Positions 26,373-35,352 of a stretch of 64,000 nt of DNA are shown in pieces. The translations under genes and the position numbers were made by a program. Source of the stretch: Pseudomonas graminis. GTDB taxonomy: Bacteria > Pseudomonadota > Gammaproteobacteria > Pseudomonadales > Pseudomonadaceae. How positions within the stretch are numbered: the stretch's first letter is position 1; the number at the start of each line of letters is the position of its first letter. The DNA lies in NCBI RefSeq assembly GCF_002093745.1, contig NZ_MTSB01000004.1, positions 124,001 through 188,000 on the forward strand, written 5' to 3'. The notes under the pieces were generated by a model that saw only the letters and a program-made list of their open reading frames with translations, was not told the origin of the DNA and searched no databases.

Positions 26373-27959
26373 ATGGAAAAAAAGGTCATTCAGACTCATC
26401 CGTCACGGGCACTTCAGGCGCTTCTTCCCCTGCTGGGAGACCTGACCGCCGAGATCCCCCCTGAACGTCGTTATCAACGGGTGTTGAGCGCGCTACAGAA
26501 ACTGGTGCCCTCCGATGCCGTTGCCGTTCTACGTCTCGAAAACAATGTACTGATCCCCGAAGCTGCGGAGGGGCTGGCCATAGACGCAATGGCCAGGCAT
26601 TACCAGGTGGCGAGCCACCCGCGATTAAAGGCGATTATCGACGCCCCGGGCGCGATTCTGTTTCCCGCCGACTGCGCCCTCCCCGACCCCTATGACGGTC
26701 TCATCGGGAACAGCCCTCTGCCGGTTCACGACTGCATGGGGTGCGCGCTGCGTATCAACGACAACGTCTGGGGTGTTCTGACACTGGATGCGCTGGAGGT
26801 GGGTCAGTTCTCTGAAGACGACCTGCAGACCGTCGAGACATTTGCCTGTCTGGCCGCCGCCACTGTGGTCGCGGCGGCGCATTTCGATGAATTGACACGT
26901 ACCGTCGAAGGTGAAAGGAAGCGGGCCGACGCCTATCAGTTGGCGCAGCATGGTCCGACACAACGAATGATCGGCCACAGTGAAGTCTTCAGGCAATTGC
27001 TCACGGAAATCGATCTGGTAGCCCCCAGTGAACTGACGGTACTCATCACGGGGGAAACAGGCGTCGGCAAAGAGCTTGTGGCGCGCCAGTTGCACAACCA
27101 CTCCGGGCGGGCAGACAAGCCCATGATCAGCGTCAACTGCGCCGCGCTGCCTGAAAACCTCGTGGAAAGTGAGCTGTTCGGTCATGTCAAAGGAGCGTTT
27201 TCGGGGGCCACCGATAACCGGCTGGGCAAGTTTGAAATGGCCAGTGGCGGCACGCTGTTCCTCGATGAAATCGGAGAGCTGCCTTTGTCGGTTCAGGCAA
27301 AGCTGCTCAGGGTGCTGCAAGGCGGGCATCTTCAGCGAGTGGGGTCTGACAGCACACATGTCGTGGATATCCGCCTGCTGGCGGCCACCAACCGGAACCT
27401 GGCCGAGGAAGTTCGGGCAGGACGTTTTCGTGCAGACCTGTATCACCGCCTGAGCGTTTACCCGCTGAGAGTCCCCCCGCTGAGGGAGCGCAAAGAAGAC
27501 ATCCTTCTGCTGGCAGGCGCCTTTGCCGAAGAAAACCGGTGGCGGGTTGCGCTGCCCCCGGTCAGGTTCTCGGCCAACGCCAAGGCAGCCCTTGGCCAAT
27601 ACGCCTGGCCCGGCAATATTCGCGAACTGGAACACCAGATTGCCAGGGCAGTACTGAAAGCCAAAGGGCGCCGATCAGGTTCGAGCCGTAGCGACTTGCT
27701 GGTTCTGGCCAGGGAGGACTTTGACCTTCCAGTGTCCGCGGGAAGCGCCGAAAACAGACCGTCCCAGCCCCCCGCATCAACCGCCTCCGGGCCTACGGAT
27801 TATCGTGCAGCGGTTGACGCCTGCAAAAGGGACCTGCTGGAGCAGGCCTTGATGCATTACCACGGTAATGTGGCGGCGGCAGCGAGAGGTCTCAATCTGG
27901 ATCGGGCCAATATGATGAGGCTCGCGACCAGGCTCGGGGTGAGTATCACGCGTGATTAG
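26373..27959 (+). CDS. norR: NO-responsive sigma-54 activator, NorR/FhpR type
   Basis: This 528-residue activator senses NO through a non-haem iron in its N-terminal GAF domain (about 20-180). The central AAA+ domain (about 190-430) shows Walker A GETGVGKE, Walker B GGTLFLDEIGELPL, the sensor RLLAATNRNL and the arginine-finger region FRADLYHRLSVYPLRVPPLR. The C-terminal Fis-type helix-turn-helix is ALMHYHGNVAAAARGLNLDR. The sigma-54 contact loop reads GAFSGA, not the usual GAFTGA. It is divergent from hmp and should activate it; no NO-reductase genes are present, so FhpR is the better functional analogue. Confidence 0.92.
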   Translation: MEKKVIQTHPSRALQALLPLLGDLTAEIPPERRYQRVLSALQKLVPSDAVAVLRLENNVLIPEAAEGLAIDAMARHYQVASHPRLKAIIDAPGAILFPADCALPDPYDGLIGNSPLPVHDCMGCALRINDNVWGVLTLDALEVGQFSEDDLQTVETFACLAAATVVAAAHFDELTRTVEGERKRADAYQLAQHGPTQRMIGHSEVFRQLLTEIDLVAPSELTVLITGETGVGKELVARQLHNHSGRADKPMISVNCAALPENLVESELFGHVKGAFSGATDNRLGKFEMASGGTLFLDEIGELPLSVQAKLLRVLQGGHLQRVGSDSTHVVDIRLLAATNRNLAEEVRAGRFRADLYHRLSVYPLRVPPLRERKEDILLLAGAFAEENRWRVALPPVRFSANAKAALGQYAWPGNIRELEHQIARAVLKAKGRRSGSSRSDLLVLAREDFDLPVSAGSAENRPSQPPASTASGPTDYRAAVDACKRDLLEQALMHYHGNVAAAARGLNLDRANMMRLATRLGVSITRD

Positions 27960-28097
27960 CTCACAGTGATTGCCGGGAGCCATAGCCCGGCACATCGACT
28001 TGTCGAACCGTTCACTCTGCTCTAAGTTGTACGACGACAGATGAATTAATCACCTGTCAGTTATGCCCGACCGACAACGACAAGAAAAGGGACACAC

Positions 28098-28526
28098 ATG
28101 AAGAAGCTCACACTGCTGATAGGTTTTCTGTGCCTGTTTACCGGGTACGTCAATGCCGCAACCTCCGATGAAGCCGACGTGGCCAGCGCCGTAGACAAGC
28201 TGACCCAAGCCATGTGGCACAAGGACATACCGCAACTGAACGCGCTGACCGCCGATAATCTGACCTACGGTCACTCCAGCGGCACGATCCAGGACAAACA
28301 GGCATTCATTGCTGACATCGAAACCGGCAAGAGCGCGTTCAATGAGCTGAAGATGCTCAATCAGAAAATTACCCTCTCCGGCGATGTGGCCCTGGTGCGC
28401 AATCACTTCTCGGCACAAGCGGTCAACAGCGGCAAGGTTGTGCCGACCGAGATCGAGAACTTCCAGATCTGGCAGAAACAGAACGGCCAATGGCTGTTGA
28501 TCGGGCGTCAGGCGTTCCGTTTTTAG
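28098..28526 (+). CDS. Secreted NTF2-like (DUF4440/SnoaL) protein
   Basis: This small exported protein of 142 residues has a clean Sec signal peptide, MKKLTLLIGFLCLFTGYVNA, cleaved before ATSDEADV. The mature 120 residues have the NTF2-like cone-fold pattern: VASAVDKLTQAMWHKDIPQL, the binding-pocket stretch LTADNLTYGHSSGTIQDKQA, DVALVRNHFSAQAV and IWQKQNGQWLLIGRQAF at the C-terminus. Such proteins bind small ligands or act as simple enzymes; no function can be assigned. AAAAGG precedes the ATG. The stop codon abuts the MITE-like element at 28526, whose first base is the last base of the stop. Confidence 0.82.
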   Translation: MKKLTLLIGFLCLFTGYVNAATSDEADVASAVDKLTQAMWHKDIPQLNALTADNLTYGHSSGTIQDKQAFIADIETGKSAFNELKMLNQKITLSGDVALVRNHFSAQAVNSGKVVPTEIENFQIWQKQNGQWLLIGRQAFRF

Positions 28527-28670
28527 GCTCTGTACGAAAAGTGGCTGCGCTCGGTGATGCGGCGTTAAAAACAGGCTCGGATGCGAGTCCACTCGGAATG
28601 CTCATTGACAACACCTAGACTCCGTTTCCTCACCTGTTTTTGTTCGCTCACCGACTTTTCATACAGAACC
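28526..28670. mobile_element. MITE-like non-autonomous element, about 145 bp
   Basis: The left end GGCTCTGTACGAAAAGT and the inverted right end GGTTCTGTATGAAAAGT match in 15 of 17 bases. Inner blocks also pair: TTAAAAACAGG near 28564 with CCTGTTTTTG near 28633, and CGCTCGGTG with TGAGCG/CACCG-like sequence. The flanks show a TA dinucleotide on each side (28524-28525 and 28671-28672), compatible with a 2-bp target duplication. No ORF of use lies inside, so mobility would need a transposase in trans. The family is not certain; IS5- or IS630-type ends are possible. Confidence 0.65.
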
Positions 28671-28707
28671 TAACGTCCGGGCTGGCAGCCGCAGCACACG
28701 AAAAACT

Positions 28708-29589
28708 TCACTGCTGCGTGCCGAACATCGCCGTCCAGTAAATCCCGGCATCGCTTTTGGGGTCCATTGCGTAGGCGGCACCCAACTCGCGATAACCGGG
28801 GTTCATCAGATTGGCGCAGTGGCCAGGGCTGGCCAGCCAGCCGTCGACCACCTTGCGGGCGGTGTCCTGGCCGGCGGCGATATTCTCGCCGACCTGCTGA
28901 CCGACGTACCCGGCCAGCTCGGCGCGATCGCCGGGCGTTCGGCCGTCGTGATCCTTGTGGTCAAAAAAGTTCTGATTGGCCATCGCCTGTGAATGCGCTT
29001 GAGCGGCGGTGCCCAGAACCAGGTTCCAGGCCAAAGGCGTGGTCGCGGCAAAGGACTGCGGCCCGCACTGGCGTGGCTGATTTCGGGCAACATTGACCAT
29101 TTCAAGGATTTTTTGCCCTTCCGCCTGCCAGTCCCCCAGACGCGATGCCACCAGAGAACGCGCCAGCACAATGCGCCAGTCGCGCCCTTCCCGGCTGACC
29201 CCGATGTCGACGAATTGCGGGTCGAGCACAACACGGCAGAAACTCTCTTGCACGGCTTTCAGGGCCGAAGCGGCATCACGCGGTCCGGACAGGCTGATCG
29301 CCTGCACGGTAACCATCGGATAGGCAGCGCGCGTCAGCGCCTGTTGCAAATCCAGATTGCCATTGGCGGGCAATACCAGACGCGGGTCACTGGTGAGTGG
29401 CGGCAGCTCCATCGACACCTGCTCGCCACAGCGTTGCGCCTGACCGCGATAGGTATTAAGGGATTCGACCAGTTGCGTCTCATCGCTGGCCACTGCATGA
29501 CTGGCAAACATTCCAAGGGACAGCACGCCAAAAAGTGACAGCGAAACGCTCAGGAGCGACAGGCGCAGGGTGTGGAAAATGACAGGCAT
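28708..29589 (-). CDS. Secreted CAP-domain (SCP/PR-1) protein
   Basis: This 293-residue exported protein has a signal peptide ending ...FASHAVA (about residue 35). The C-terminal 125 residues form a bacterial CAP domain: MVNVARNQPRQCG, PLAWNLVLGTAAQAHSQAMA, NFFDHKDHDGRTPGDRAELA, GENIAAGQDTARKVVDGWLA and SPGHCANLMNPGYRELGAAY. The His, Glu and His of the CAP cleft are visible (FFDHKD, GENIA, PGHC). The N-terminal half looks like a degenerate second copy: LNTYRGQAQRCG mirrors VNVARNQPRQCG, and FCRVVLDPQFVDIGVSREG mirrors HCANLMNPGYRELGAAYAM. The role is unknown; CAP proteins act in the cell envelope or in host interaction. Confidence 0.86.
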   Translation of the reverse strand: MPVIFHTLRLSLLSVSLSLFGVLSLGMFASHAVASDETQLVESLNTYRGQAQRCGEQVSMELPPLTSDPRLVLPANGNLDLQQALTRAAYPMVTVQAISLSGPRDAASALKAVQESFCRVVLDPQFVDIGVSREGRDWRIVLARSLVASRLGDWQAEGQKILEMVNVARNQPRQCGPQSFAATTPLAWNLVLGTAAQAHSQAMANQNFFDHKDHDGRTPGDRAELAGYVGQQVGENIAAGQDTARKVVDGWLASPGHCANLMNPGYRELGAAYAMDPKSDAGIYWTAMFGTQQ

Positions 29590-29733
29590 GAAAATGTCTC
29601 TCTCGGGCTGAGTACGCCTATGATGCGCGATACCACCCGGTCGGGCGCAACGCCTTTTTTCATGCCTGACCGGAATTTCATGGCCGGCAGGCGAGAAGAC
29701 GTGCGCCAGACAAGCGCCTGTGCGAAGACGTTT

Positions 29734-31374
29734 TTAAAGCTTGAAGTTGGCAACCAGCAGGTTGAACGAGGTGGCAAGACGCGACAATTCCTGGCTCGAC
29801 GCGCTGGTCTGATTGGCGCCAGCCGCGCTCTGGGTCGACAGGTCCTGAATGTTGATCAGGTTACGGTCCACCTCGCGAGCGACCTGAGCCTGCTCTTCGG
29901 ACGCAGAGGCGATAACCATGTTGCGTTCGTTGATGGTTGCCACACCCTGGGTGATTTTCTCCAGCGCAGCACCGGCACGCAGGGCCAGTTCCTGAGTATC
30001 GGTCGCCAGCGTCAGGCTTTTGCCCATTGCAGCGACAGCACCATCGGCACCGGATTGCACCGTGCTGATCATCCCTTCGATCTCCACCGTCGATGCCTGA
30101 GTGCGGTGCGCCAGAGCACGAACCTCATCAGCCACGACCGCAAAGCCGCGACCCTGCTCGCCCGCACGCGCGGCCTCGATGGCGGCGTTGAGCGCCAGCA
30201 GGTTGGTCTGCTCGGCAATGCTGCGAATCACATCGAGCACCTTGCTGATTTCCCGGACATGCCCGGCCAGCTCGGAAACAGCGCCTGTTGACTCGGTAAT
30301 CTCATGGACCATCGTGGTGATGCCTTTGACCGTGTGGTCCACCTGACCACGACCATCGATCGCATCATCGGTCGCCGTCTTCGACGCCTCGGACGTCGAC
30401 ACCGCATTGCGCGCCACTTCCTCAACCGCAGCCGTCATCTCATTGACGGCAGTGGCCGCCTGCTGGATTTCGTCGTTCTGGCGCGTCAGACCGCGAGTGC
30501 TCTCGTCGGTGACCGCGCTCAGTTCTTCGGCCGCCGAAGCGAGCTGGTCCGAGGCACTGGCAATCTGCTGAATCGTACTTTTCAGGCCGGTCTGCATATT
30601 GGACAGCGCATCCAGCAATTGCCCGGCCTCATCACCACGATCAGAAACGATGGGTTGGGTCAGGTCACCGCCCGCAATGCGCTGAGCACTGGCCACTGCT
30701 ACCGCCAGCGGACGAGTGATCATGCGTGTGATCATAATGCCCAGCATGATCGCGACCAGAAACGCGATGACCACACCGACTTCCAGCATCATCACCGAGT
30801 TTTCCTTCAGTCTGGCAGCGGCTATCGCTCCTTCCTTGATCTGACGATTGTTGGAGTCGATCATCGTGCGCAGGTAACCACGCGCCTTCGAAAAACCTTC
30901 AGAAGAAAGCGTATTCAAACGAGCGCGTGCGTTGGCGTTATCGCCGGCCCTCATCAGCTCCACCACCTGCTGAGCGCCGGCGACATAGCCAGGCAACATT
31001 TGCTCAAGCTGATCGCCAGCAACACGCTCGTCATCTTCCAGTGGCGTGGCACGGTAGATGGCGAAAACTTTCTGAGCACGCGCCAGATCTTCGCCCAATG
31101 CCTGGCGAACACGCTCCTTGTCAGCCTCAGGCACACCGCCATCCTGCGCATCCAGCAGACGATAGAGGCCACGGTTATGCGCTGTCAGGCTGGTCAGTGT
31201 TTCACTGGTGTTGCCAACAGAAACAAGGTTATTGGAAAAAGTCAGCTCCAAGGCGTTAGCGAGGCGTGTGACACCCGTCATGCCAAGACCGCCAACGGCC
31301 AGCGTGATCAATGCACAGGCGATGAATGCCGAGAGAAGCTTGGTAGAAAACTTGGACTGACGCAGGAAATTCAT
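29734..31374 (-). CDS. Methyl-accepting chemotaxis protein
   Basis: This 546-residue chemoreceptor has TM1 at about residues 12-34 ([20 protein letters not shown]) and a periplasmic 4HB-type sensor of about 160 residues. TM2 at about 195-217 ([20 protein letters not shown]) leads to HAMP ([20 protein letters not shown]) and the signalling domain, whose tip reads [20 protein letters not shown] then [20 protein letters not shown]. It ends [10 protein letters not shown] with no CheR pentapeptide. The signalling half closely resembles the receptor at 23338 but the sensors differ. The ligand is unknown. Confidence 0.95.
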   Translation of the reverse strand: MNFLRQSKFSTKLLSAFIACALITLAVGGLGMTGVTRLANALELTFSNNLVSVGNTSETLTSLTAHNRGLYRLLDAQDGGVPEADKERVRQALGEDLARAQKVFAIYRATPLEDDERVAGDQLEQMLPGYVAGAQQVVELMRAGDNANARARLNTLSSEGFSKARGYLRTMIDSNNRQIKEGAIAAARLKENSVMMLEVGVVIAFLVAIMLGIMITRMITRPLAVAVASAQRIAGGDLTQPIVSDRGDEAGQLLDALSNMQTGLKSTIQQIASASDQLASAAEELSAVTDESTRGLTRQNDEIQQAATAVNEMTAAVEEVARNAVSTSEASKTATDDAIDGRGQVDHTVKGITTMVHEITESTGAVSELAGHVREISKVLDVIRSIAEQTNLLALNAAIEAARAGEQGRGFAVVADEVRALAHRTQASTVEIEGMISTVQSGADGAVAAMGKSLTLATDTQELALRAGAALEKITQGVATINERNMVIASASEEQAQVAREVDRNLINIQDLSTQSAAGANQTSASSQELSRLATSFNLLVANFKL

Positions 31375-31559
31375 GAGGCTTACCTGAAACGAATAAGGGA
31401 TGACATCCGTGCCGAAAGGTTATGGAATAGCAGTGATGTCATAATGACTTCACTGCATTGCATTTCGTTCCACATCCTTTCCCTTATTTGATGCACGGCT
31501 TTGACAAATGGCGTTTTCGCGTCTACTCCATCGTCCGGGCATCCATGATGCCTTCGCCT

Positions 31560-32285
31560 TCAGTGCAGCCGAAAAGGCGCTGGAGCCGTGCCCGGCAGCT
31601 CAGTACTGCCGGTACGCTGCCCGGCGAAGGCCTTGGCTTCACGCGCCATGCGGTCGAGATGACGATCACGCTGCTTCTCCGCATCGACCATTGCCTTGTT
31701 GCCATGCTGCTTGAGCAGATAGGCGTGGATCTGACGCACCTCCACCGAGCTGTAGATCGGTGCGATGTCCATGACCGCGAGCAGGCCGTCAGTGCCGTGG
31801 TCGCGGGTGTTCATGATCACTTGCGGGCCGCGCGCGCCCAGCACCCGGAAGCCCATCGCCTCGAAATACGGCACTTTAGCCACCACGCAGTACAGCTCCG
31901 CATGCGGGTAACGATCAGTCATCTTGTTCAGCATCGAACGGGCAACACCCTGACGGCGATGGCTATCACGTACTGCCATATACGCCACGGCGCAGGCCTG
32001 CGGGTCATTCTGGACGGGCAGATACAGCAAAAAACCCAATACGGTTTCAGGATCATCATCGTCCAGCGCGACGATCAATTCGACGGTCAGGTTTTGTGAG
32101 CCGTCCATCGCGTTGAGGTACAGATGCACCTCGTACCCCACGCCGTACTGATAGAGGTTGTACAACGGGTTGCTCGGCGCGATGGCCACCATGCTGATGT
32201 CAGTCACGTAATCTACGACCATTTGCTGGATCTGACTGCGAATGAATTCGGGTGGAGGGGTTTGCAACAGCATGACGGTGGGCAT
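31560..32285 (-). CDS. GNAT-family N-acetyltransferase
   Basis: This 241-residue protein from the ATG at 32285 (MPTVMLLQTPPPEFIRSQIQ) has GGAG about 11 bases upstream. The GNAT core is at about residues 85-150: TVELIVALDDDDPETVLGFL, AVAYMAVRDSHRRQGVARSM (acetyl-CoA loop R-R-Q-G-V-A), then ELYCVVAKVPYFEAMGFRVL. A charged helical C-terminal extension of about 70 residues follows (LLKQHGNKAMVDAEKQRDRH). The substrate is unknown. It is transcribed toward the chemoreceptor gene on the same strand, with its stop 186 bases from that gene's start. Confidence 0.83.
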   Translation of the reverse strand: MPTVMLLQTPPPEFIRSQIQQMVVDYVTDISMVAIAPSNPLYNLYQYGVGYEVHLYLNAMDGSQNLTVELIVALDDDDPETVLGFLLYLPVQNDPQACAVAYMAVRDSHRRQGVARSMLNKMTDRYPHAELYCVVAKVPYFEAMGFRVLGARGPQVIMNTRDHGTDGLLAVMDIAPIYSSVEVRQIHAYLLKQHGNKAMVDAEKQRDRHLDRMAREAKAFAGQRTGSTELPGTAPAPFRLH

Positions 32286-32864
32286 GGGACGAAGGGCTCC
32301 GGAAACCAGGACGTTGCCTTTGAAGGCAGGCGCAACATAATAGCGCGTCAGGCTGGCCAAAGACGCAATGTCATCTTGATGTCATTGTTTTATGCCGGGA
32401 CTTATTGCGAATGGCTCGGTTGAGCACACAGGGAAAACACGGTGTTAAACAGCATCAAATAGCCACTAATCAACGCTCGCTTTTTAGTCATAAAACGGTA
32501 CGTCTGTTCCAGAACCTGTCGTAGCATCAGAACATGGCAAGCGACTAAAAAAGTTGAAAATAAGGACAATCACGTCACCCGCATGTCCCATAAACATCCG
32601 TCTTATGACAATCGAAATACATTATAAATACCTTTATTTTCAGTCAGGTATGAAACTAAAGCCGTCTTTATACCGAGGTCGAAAGCCCGGTACACGCTGT
32701 CCCCTTACCTATTTAACGCCCTGACGGCCGATGGGCACTCAATTGCAGTTCCCACGCTCAGTAACTATTTATCTCAATCAACCCCATGCATTTTTCCAAT
32801 CACCGCGCTGCCCGCTCGCGCATAAGATTATCCGGCCTACTAAAAAAATATGAGGGATTCAAAA
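32286..32864. other. AT-rich non-coding region upstream of katB
   Basis: These 579 bases between the acetyltransferase and katB hold no supportable gene. From about 32440 the stretch is clearly AT-richer than the flanking genes, consistent with a long katB promoter region. In P. aeruginosa katB depends on OxyR and peroxide, but I could not align an OxyR site with confidence. Confidence 0.4.
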
Positions 32865-34397
32865 ATGCCGTTATTAAACTGGTCCAGACACGTGGTTCAT
32901 TTAACAGCCGCCGGCCTTATCAGCATTCCTGCTGCCTATGCAGCGGACACCCTGACCCGCGACAACGGCGCAGAGGTCGGAGACAATCAGAACTCCCAGA
33001 CTGCAGGCGCCCAAGGGCCTGTCCTGCTGCAAGATGTGCAGTTGCTGCAGAAGCTGCAGCGCTTTGACCGCGAACGCATTCCTGAGCGTGTCGTTCACGC
33101 ACGCGGCACAGGCGTCAAAGGCGAGTTCACGTCATCGGCTGATATCAGCGACCTGAGCAAGGCGACCGTTTTCAAATCCGGTGAAAAAACCCCGGTATTC
33201 GTCCGCTTCTCCTCCGTGGTTCACGGCAACCACTCGCCTGAAACACTGCGCGACCCTCATGGTTTTGCAACCAAGTTCTACACGGCTGACGGTAACTGGG
33301 ACCTGGTGGGCAACAACTTCCCGACCTTCTTCATCCGCGATGCCATCAAATTTCCGGACATGGTGCATGCGTTCAAACCTGACCCGCGCACCAACCTGGA
33401 CAACGACTCGCGTCGCTTCGACTTCTTCTCGCACGTTCCGGAAGCCACTCGCACGTTGACCCTGCTGTATTCCAACGAAGGCACCCCGGCGGGTTATCGC
33501 TTCATGGACGGTAACGGCGTCCACGCCTACAAACTGGTCAACGCCAAAGGTGAAGTGCATTACGTCAAGTTCCACTGGAAGTCGCTGCAAGGCCTCAAGA
33601 ACCTTGACCCGAAACAAGTCGCCGAGGTCCAGTCCAAGGACTACAGCCACCTGACCAACGATCTGGTCGGCGCGATCAAGAAAGGTGATTTCCCGAAATG
33701 GGACCTGTACATCCAGGTTCTGAAGCCTGAAGACCTGGCCAAGTTCGAGTTCGACCCACTGGACGCCACCAAGATCTGGCCTGACGTCCCGGAAAAGAAA
33801 ATCGGTCAGATGGTGCTGAACAAGAACGTCGACAACTTCTTCCAGGAAACCGAGCAAGTCGCTATGGCCCCGGCCAACCTGGTGCCAGGCATCGAGCCTT
33901 CCGAGGACCGTCTGTTGCAGGGTCGTGTGTTCTCCTACGCCGATACCCAGATGTACCGTCTGGGCGCGAACGGGCTGAGCCTGCCGGTCAACCAGCCTAA
34001 AGTTGCAGTGAACAACGGCAACCAGGACGGCGCCATGAACAGCGGTCATACCACCAGCGGCGTGAACTACGAGCCGAGCCGTCTGGAACCACGCCCATCC
34101 GACGACAAGGCGCGCTACAGCGAGCTGCCGTTGAGCGGCACCACCCAGCAGGCGAAGATCACGCGTGAGCAGAACTTCAAGCAGGCAGGTGATCTGTACC
34201 GTTCCTACACGCCGAAAGAGCAGACCGATCTGGTGCAGAGCTTCGGTGAGTCACTGGCCGACACTGACACTGAAAGCAAGAACATCATGCTGTCGTTCCT
34301 CTACAAGGCAGATCCAACCTACGGCACTCGGGTTACCGAAGTGGCCAAAGGCGATCTGGCCAAGGTCAAGTCGCTGGCTGCCAGCCTGAAAGACTGA
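32865..34397 (+). CDS. katB: Periplasmic monofunctional catalase
   Basis: This clade-3-like haem catalase decomposes H2O2. It has 510 residues from the ATG at 32865, which has GAGGG about 8 bases upstream; the ATG at 32850 overlaps that ribosome site. A signal peptide ends ...ISIPAAYA, placing the enzyme in the periplasm. Family motifs are the distal His region RIPERVVHARGTGVKGEFT, FVRFSSVVHGNHSPETLRDP, FPTFFIRDAIKFPDMVHAFK, and the proximal haem-ligand Tyr in RVFSYADTQMYRLG. It is followed by ankB, the katB-ankB pairing known from P. aeruginosa, where AnkB is needed for full KatB activity. Confidence 0.96.
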   Translation: MPLLNWSRHVVHLTAAGLISIPAAYAADTLTRDNGAEVGDNQNSQTAGAQGPVLLQDVQLLQKLQRFDRERIPERVVHARGTGVKGEFTSSADISDLSKATVFKSGEKTPVFVRFSSVVHGNHSPETLRDPHGFATKFYTADGNWDLVGNNFPTFFIRDAIKFPDMVHAFKPDPRTNLDNDSRRFDFFSHVPEATRTLTLLYSNEGTPAGYRFMDGNGVHAYKLVNAKGEVHYVKFHWKSLQGLKNLDPKQVAEVQSKDYSHLTNDLVGAIKKGDFPKWDLYIQVLKPEDLAKFEFDPLDATKIWPDVPEKKIGQMVLNKNVDNFFQETEQVAMAPANLVPGIEPSEDRLLQGRVFSYADTQMYRLGANGLSLPVNQPKVAVNNGNQDGAMNSGHTTSGVNYEPSRLEPRPSDDKARYSELPLSGTTQQAKITREQNFKQAGDLYRSYTPKEQTDLVQSFGESLADTDTESKNIMLSFLYKADPTYGTRVTEVAKGDLAKVKSLAASLKD

Positions 34398-34457
34398 TGA
34401 GCTGATTCCCGCTTCGCTGCCGTGTGCGGCGGAGCGGGTCTGGCCTGGAGAACACCC

Positions 34458-35012
34458 GTGAAAAACCTCTTCTACGGTCTGCTGCTGTTTGCGGCAGCCG
34501 CCAGTGCAACGCAACCGACACCCCCCGCGAATCTGACGGCGGAGCAGACGGCCAGCCAACTGCGCAGCCTGTTTTTCGACGCTTCCCGCGAAGGCAACAA
34601 CCCCATGCTCGATACCTTCATCGAGGCCCATTACGACCTCAATGTGCGTGACGAACAAGGCTACACCGGCCTGATTCTGGCGGCGTATCACGGTCATGAA
34701 GACTCGGTGGTGAGGCTGATCGACGCTGGTGCGGACCCTTGCGCCAAAGACAATCGCGGCAATACCGCACTGATGGGCGCGATTTTCAAAGGTGAACTGA
34801 GCATCGCCAAGCGTCTGGTTCAGGCCGACTGCGGCCCCGACCTGACCAACAATGCCGGACAGACTGCTGCCATGTACGCGGCCCTTTTCAAGCGCACCGA
34901 AGTGCTCAAGGCATTGACCGACAAAGGCGCGGACCTGAGCATCCGTGACAGCATGGGCAACGATGTGCAGGGCTTGTCCAAAGGTGAGTTCCAGGCACTG
35001 CCCACTCGCTGA
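34458..35012 (+). CDS. ankB: Ankyrin-repeat periplasmic protein, KatB partner
   Basis: This 184-residue protein starts at a GTG (34458) with GGAG about 7 bases upstream. A signal peptide MKNLFYGLLLFAAAASA precedes four or five ankyrin repeats: DLNVRDEQGYTGLILAAYHG, DPCAKDNRGNTALMGAIFKG, GPDLTNNAGQTAAMYAALFK and DLSIRDSMGNDVQGL. It lies 60 bases downstream of katB. In P. aeruginosa AnkB is reported to support KatB, possibly as a periplasmic scaffold; the same role is inferred here from synteny. Confidence 0.9.
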   Translation: MKNLFYGLLLFAAAASATQPTPPANLTAEQTASQLRSLFFDASREGNNPMLDTFIEAHYDLNVRDEQGYTGLILAAYHGHEDSVVRLIDAGADPCAKDNRGNTALMGAIFKGELSIAKRLVQADCGPDLTNNAGQTAAMYAALFKRTEVLKALTDKGADLSIRDSMGNDVQGLSKGEFQALPTR

Positions 35013-35053
35013 ACGGCGCTGGCCTGCCTGTCACGGACAACGGGAGGTTCGGC

Positions 35054-35275
35054 TCACGTCGCTCGCGACTGAATCCGCAGCCATTCGTCCGCCACCTGCC
35101 CCATGCTTTTGGGCGTCCCGTCCTTGATCCAGCCCATGAAGGCCCGGTCGAACCTGAATGAGGCGCCGCACTGCCCGGTCATGAAACGCCGAACGTTCTG
35201 CGTGTTCCGATAGTGGCTGTCCACCGGGGTGTCACGCGTGATGAGGTCAGAGTGCCAGTCGAATGCCATGCCCAT
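35054..35275 (-). CDS. DUF6434 protein
   Basis: This 73-residue protein is a single DUF6434 domain: MAFDWHSDLITRDTPVDSHY, RNTQNVRRFMTGQCGASFRF and DRAFMGWIKDGTPKSMGQVA. The Trp/Lys/Asp-rich compact fold is characteristic; no function is known to me. The start is the ATG at 35275 or the one at 35269; a longer frame to 35356 adds unconserved residues. It lies 77 bases downstream of the PAAR gene on the same strand, so the two may be co-transcribed. It lacks a signal peptide and may be cytoplasmic. Confidence 0.72.
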   Translation of the reverse strand: MGMAFDWHSDLITRDTPVDSHYRNTQNVRRFMTGQCGASFRFDRAFMGWIKDGTPKSMGQVADEWLRIQSRAT

Positions 35276-35352
35276 TGCCTGTACGCTGGATAGGTGAAGG
35301 CACTTTATAACGGGTTTTCTGCAACGCTGCGATGACAGGGTGGATTGCAGGG

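Noticed and set aside
32440..32864. OxyR binding site upstream of katB
   Set aside because: The region is AT-rich and offers partial matches, but none with the four-element ATAG spacing.
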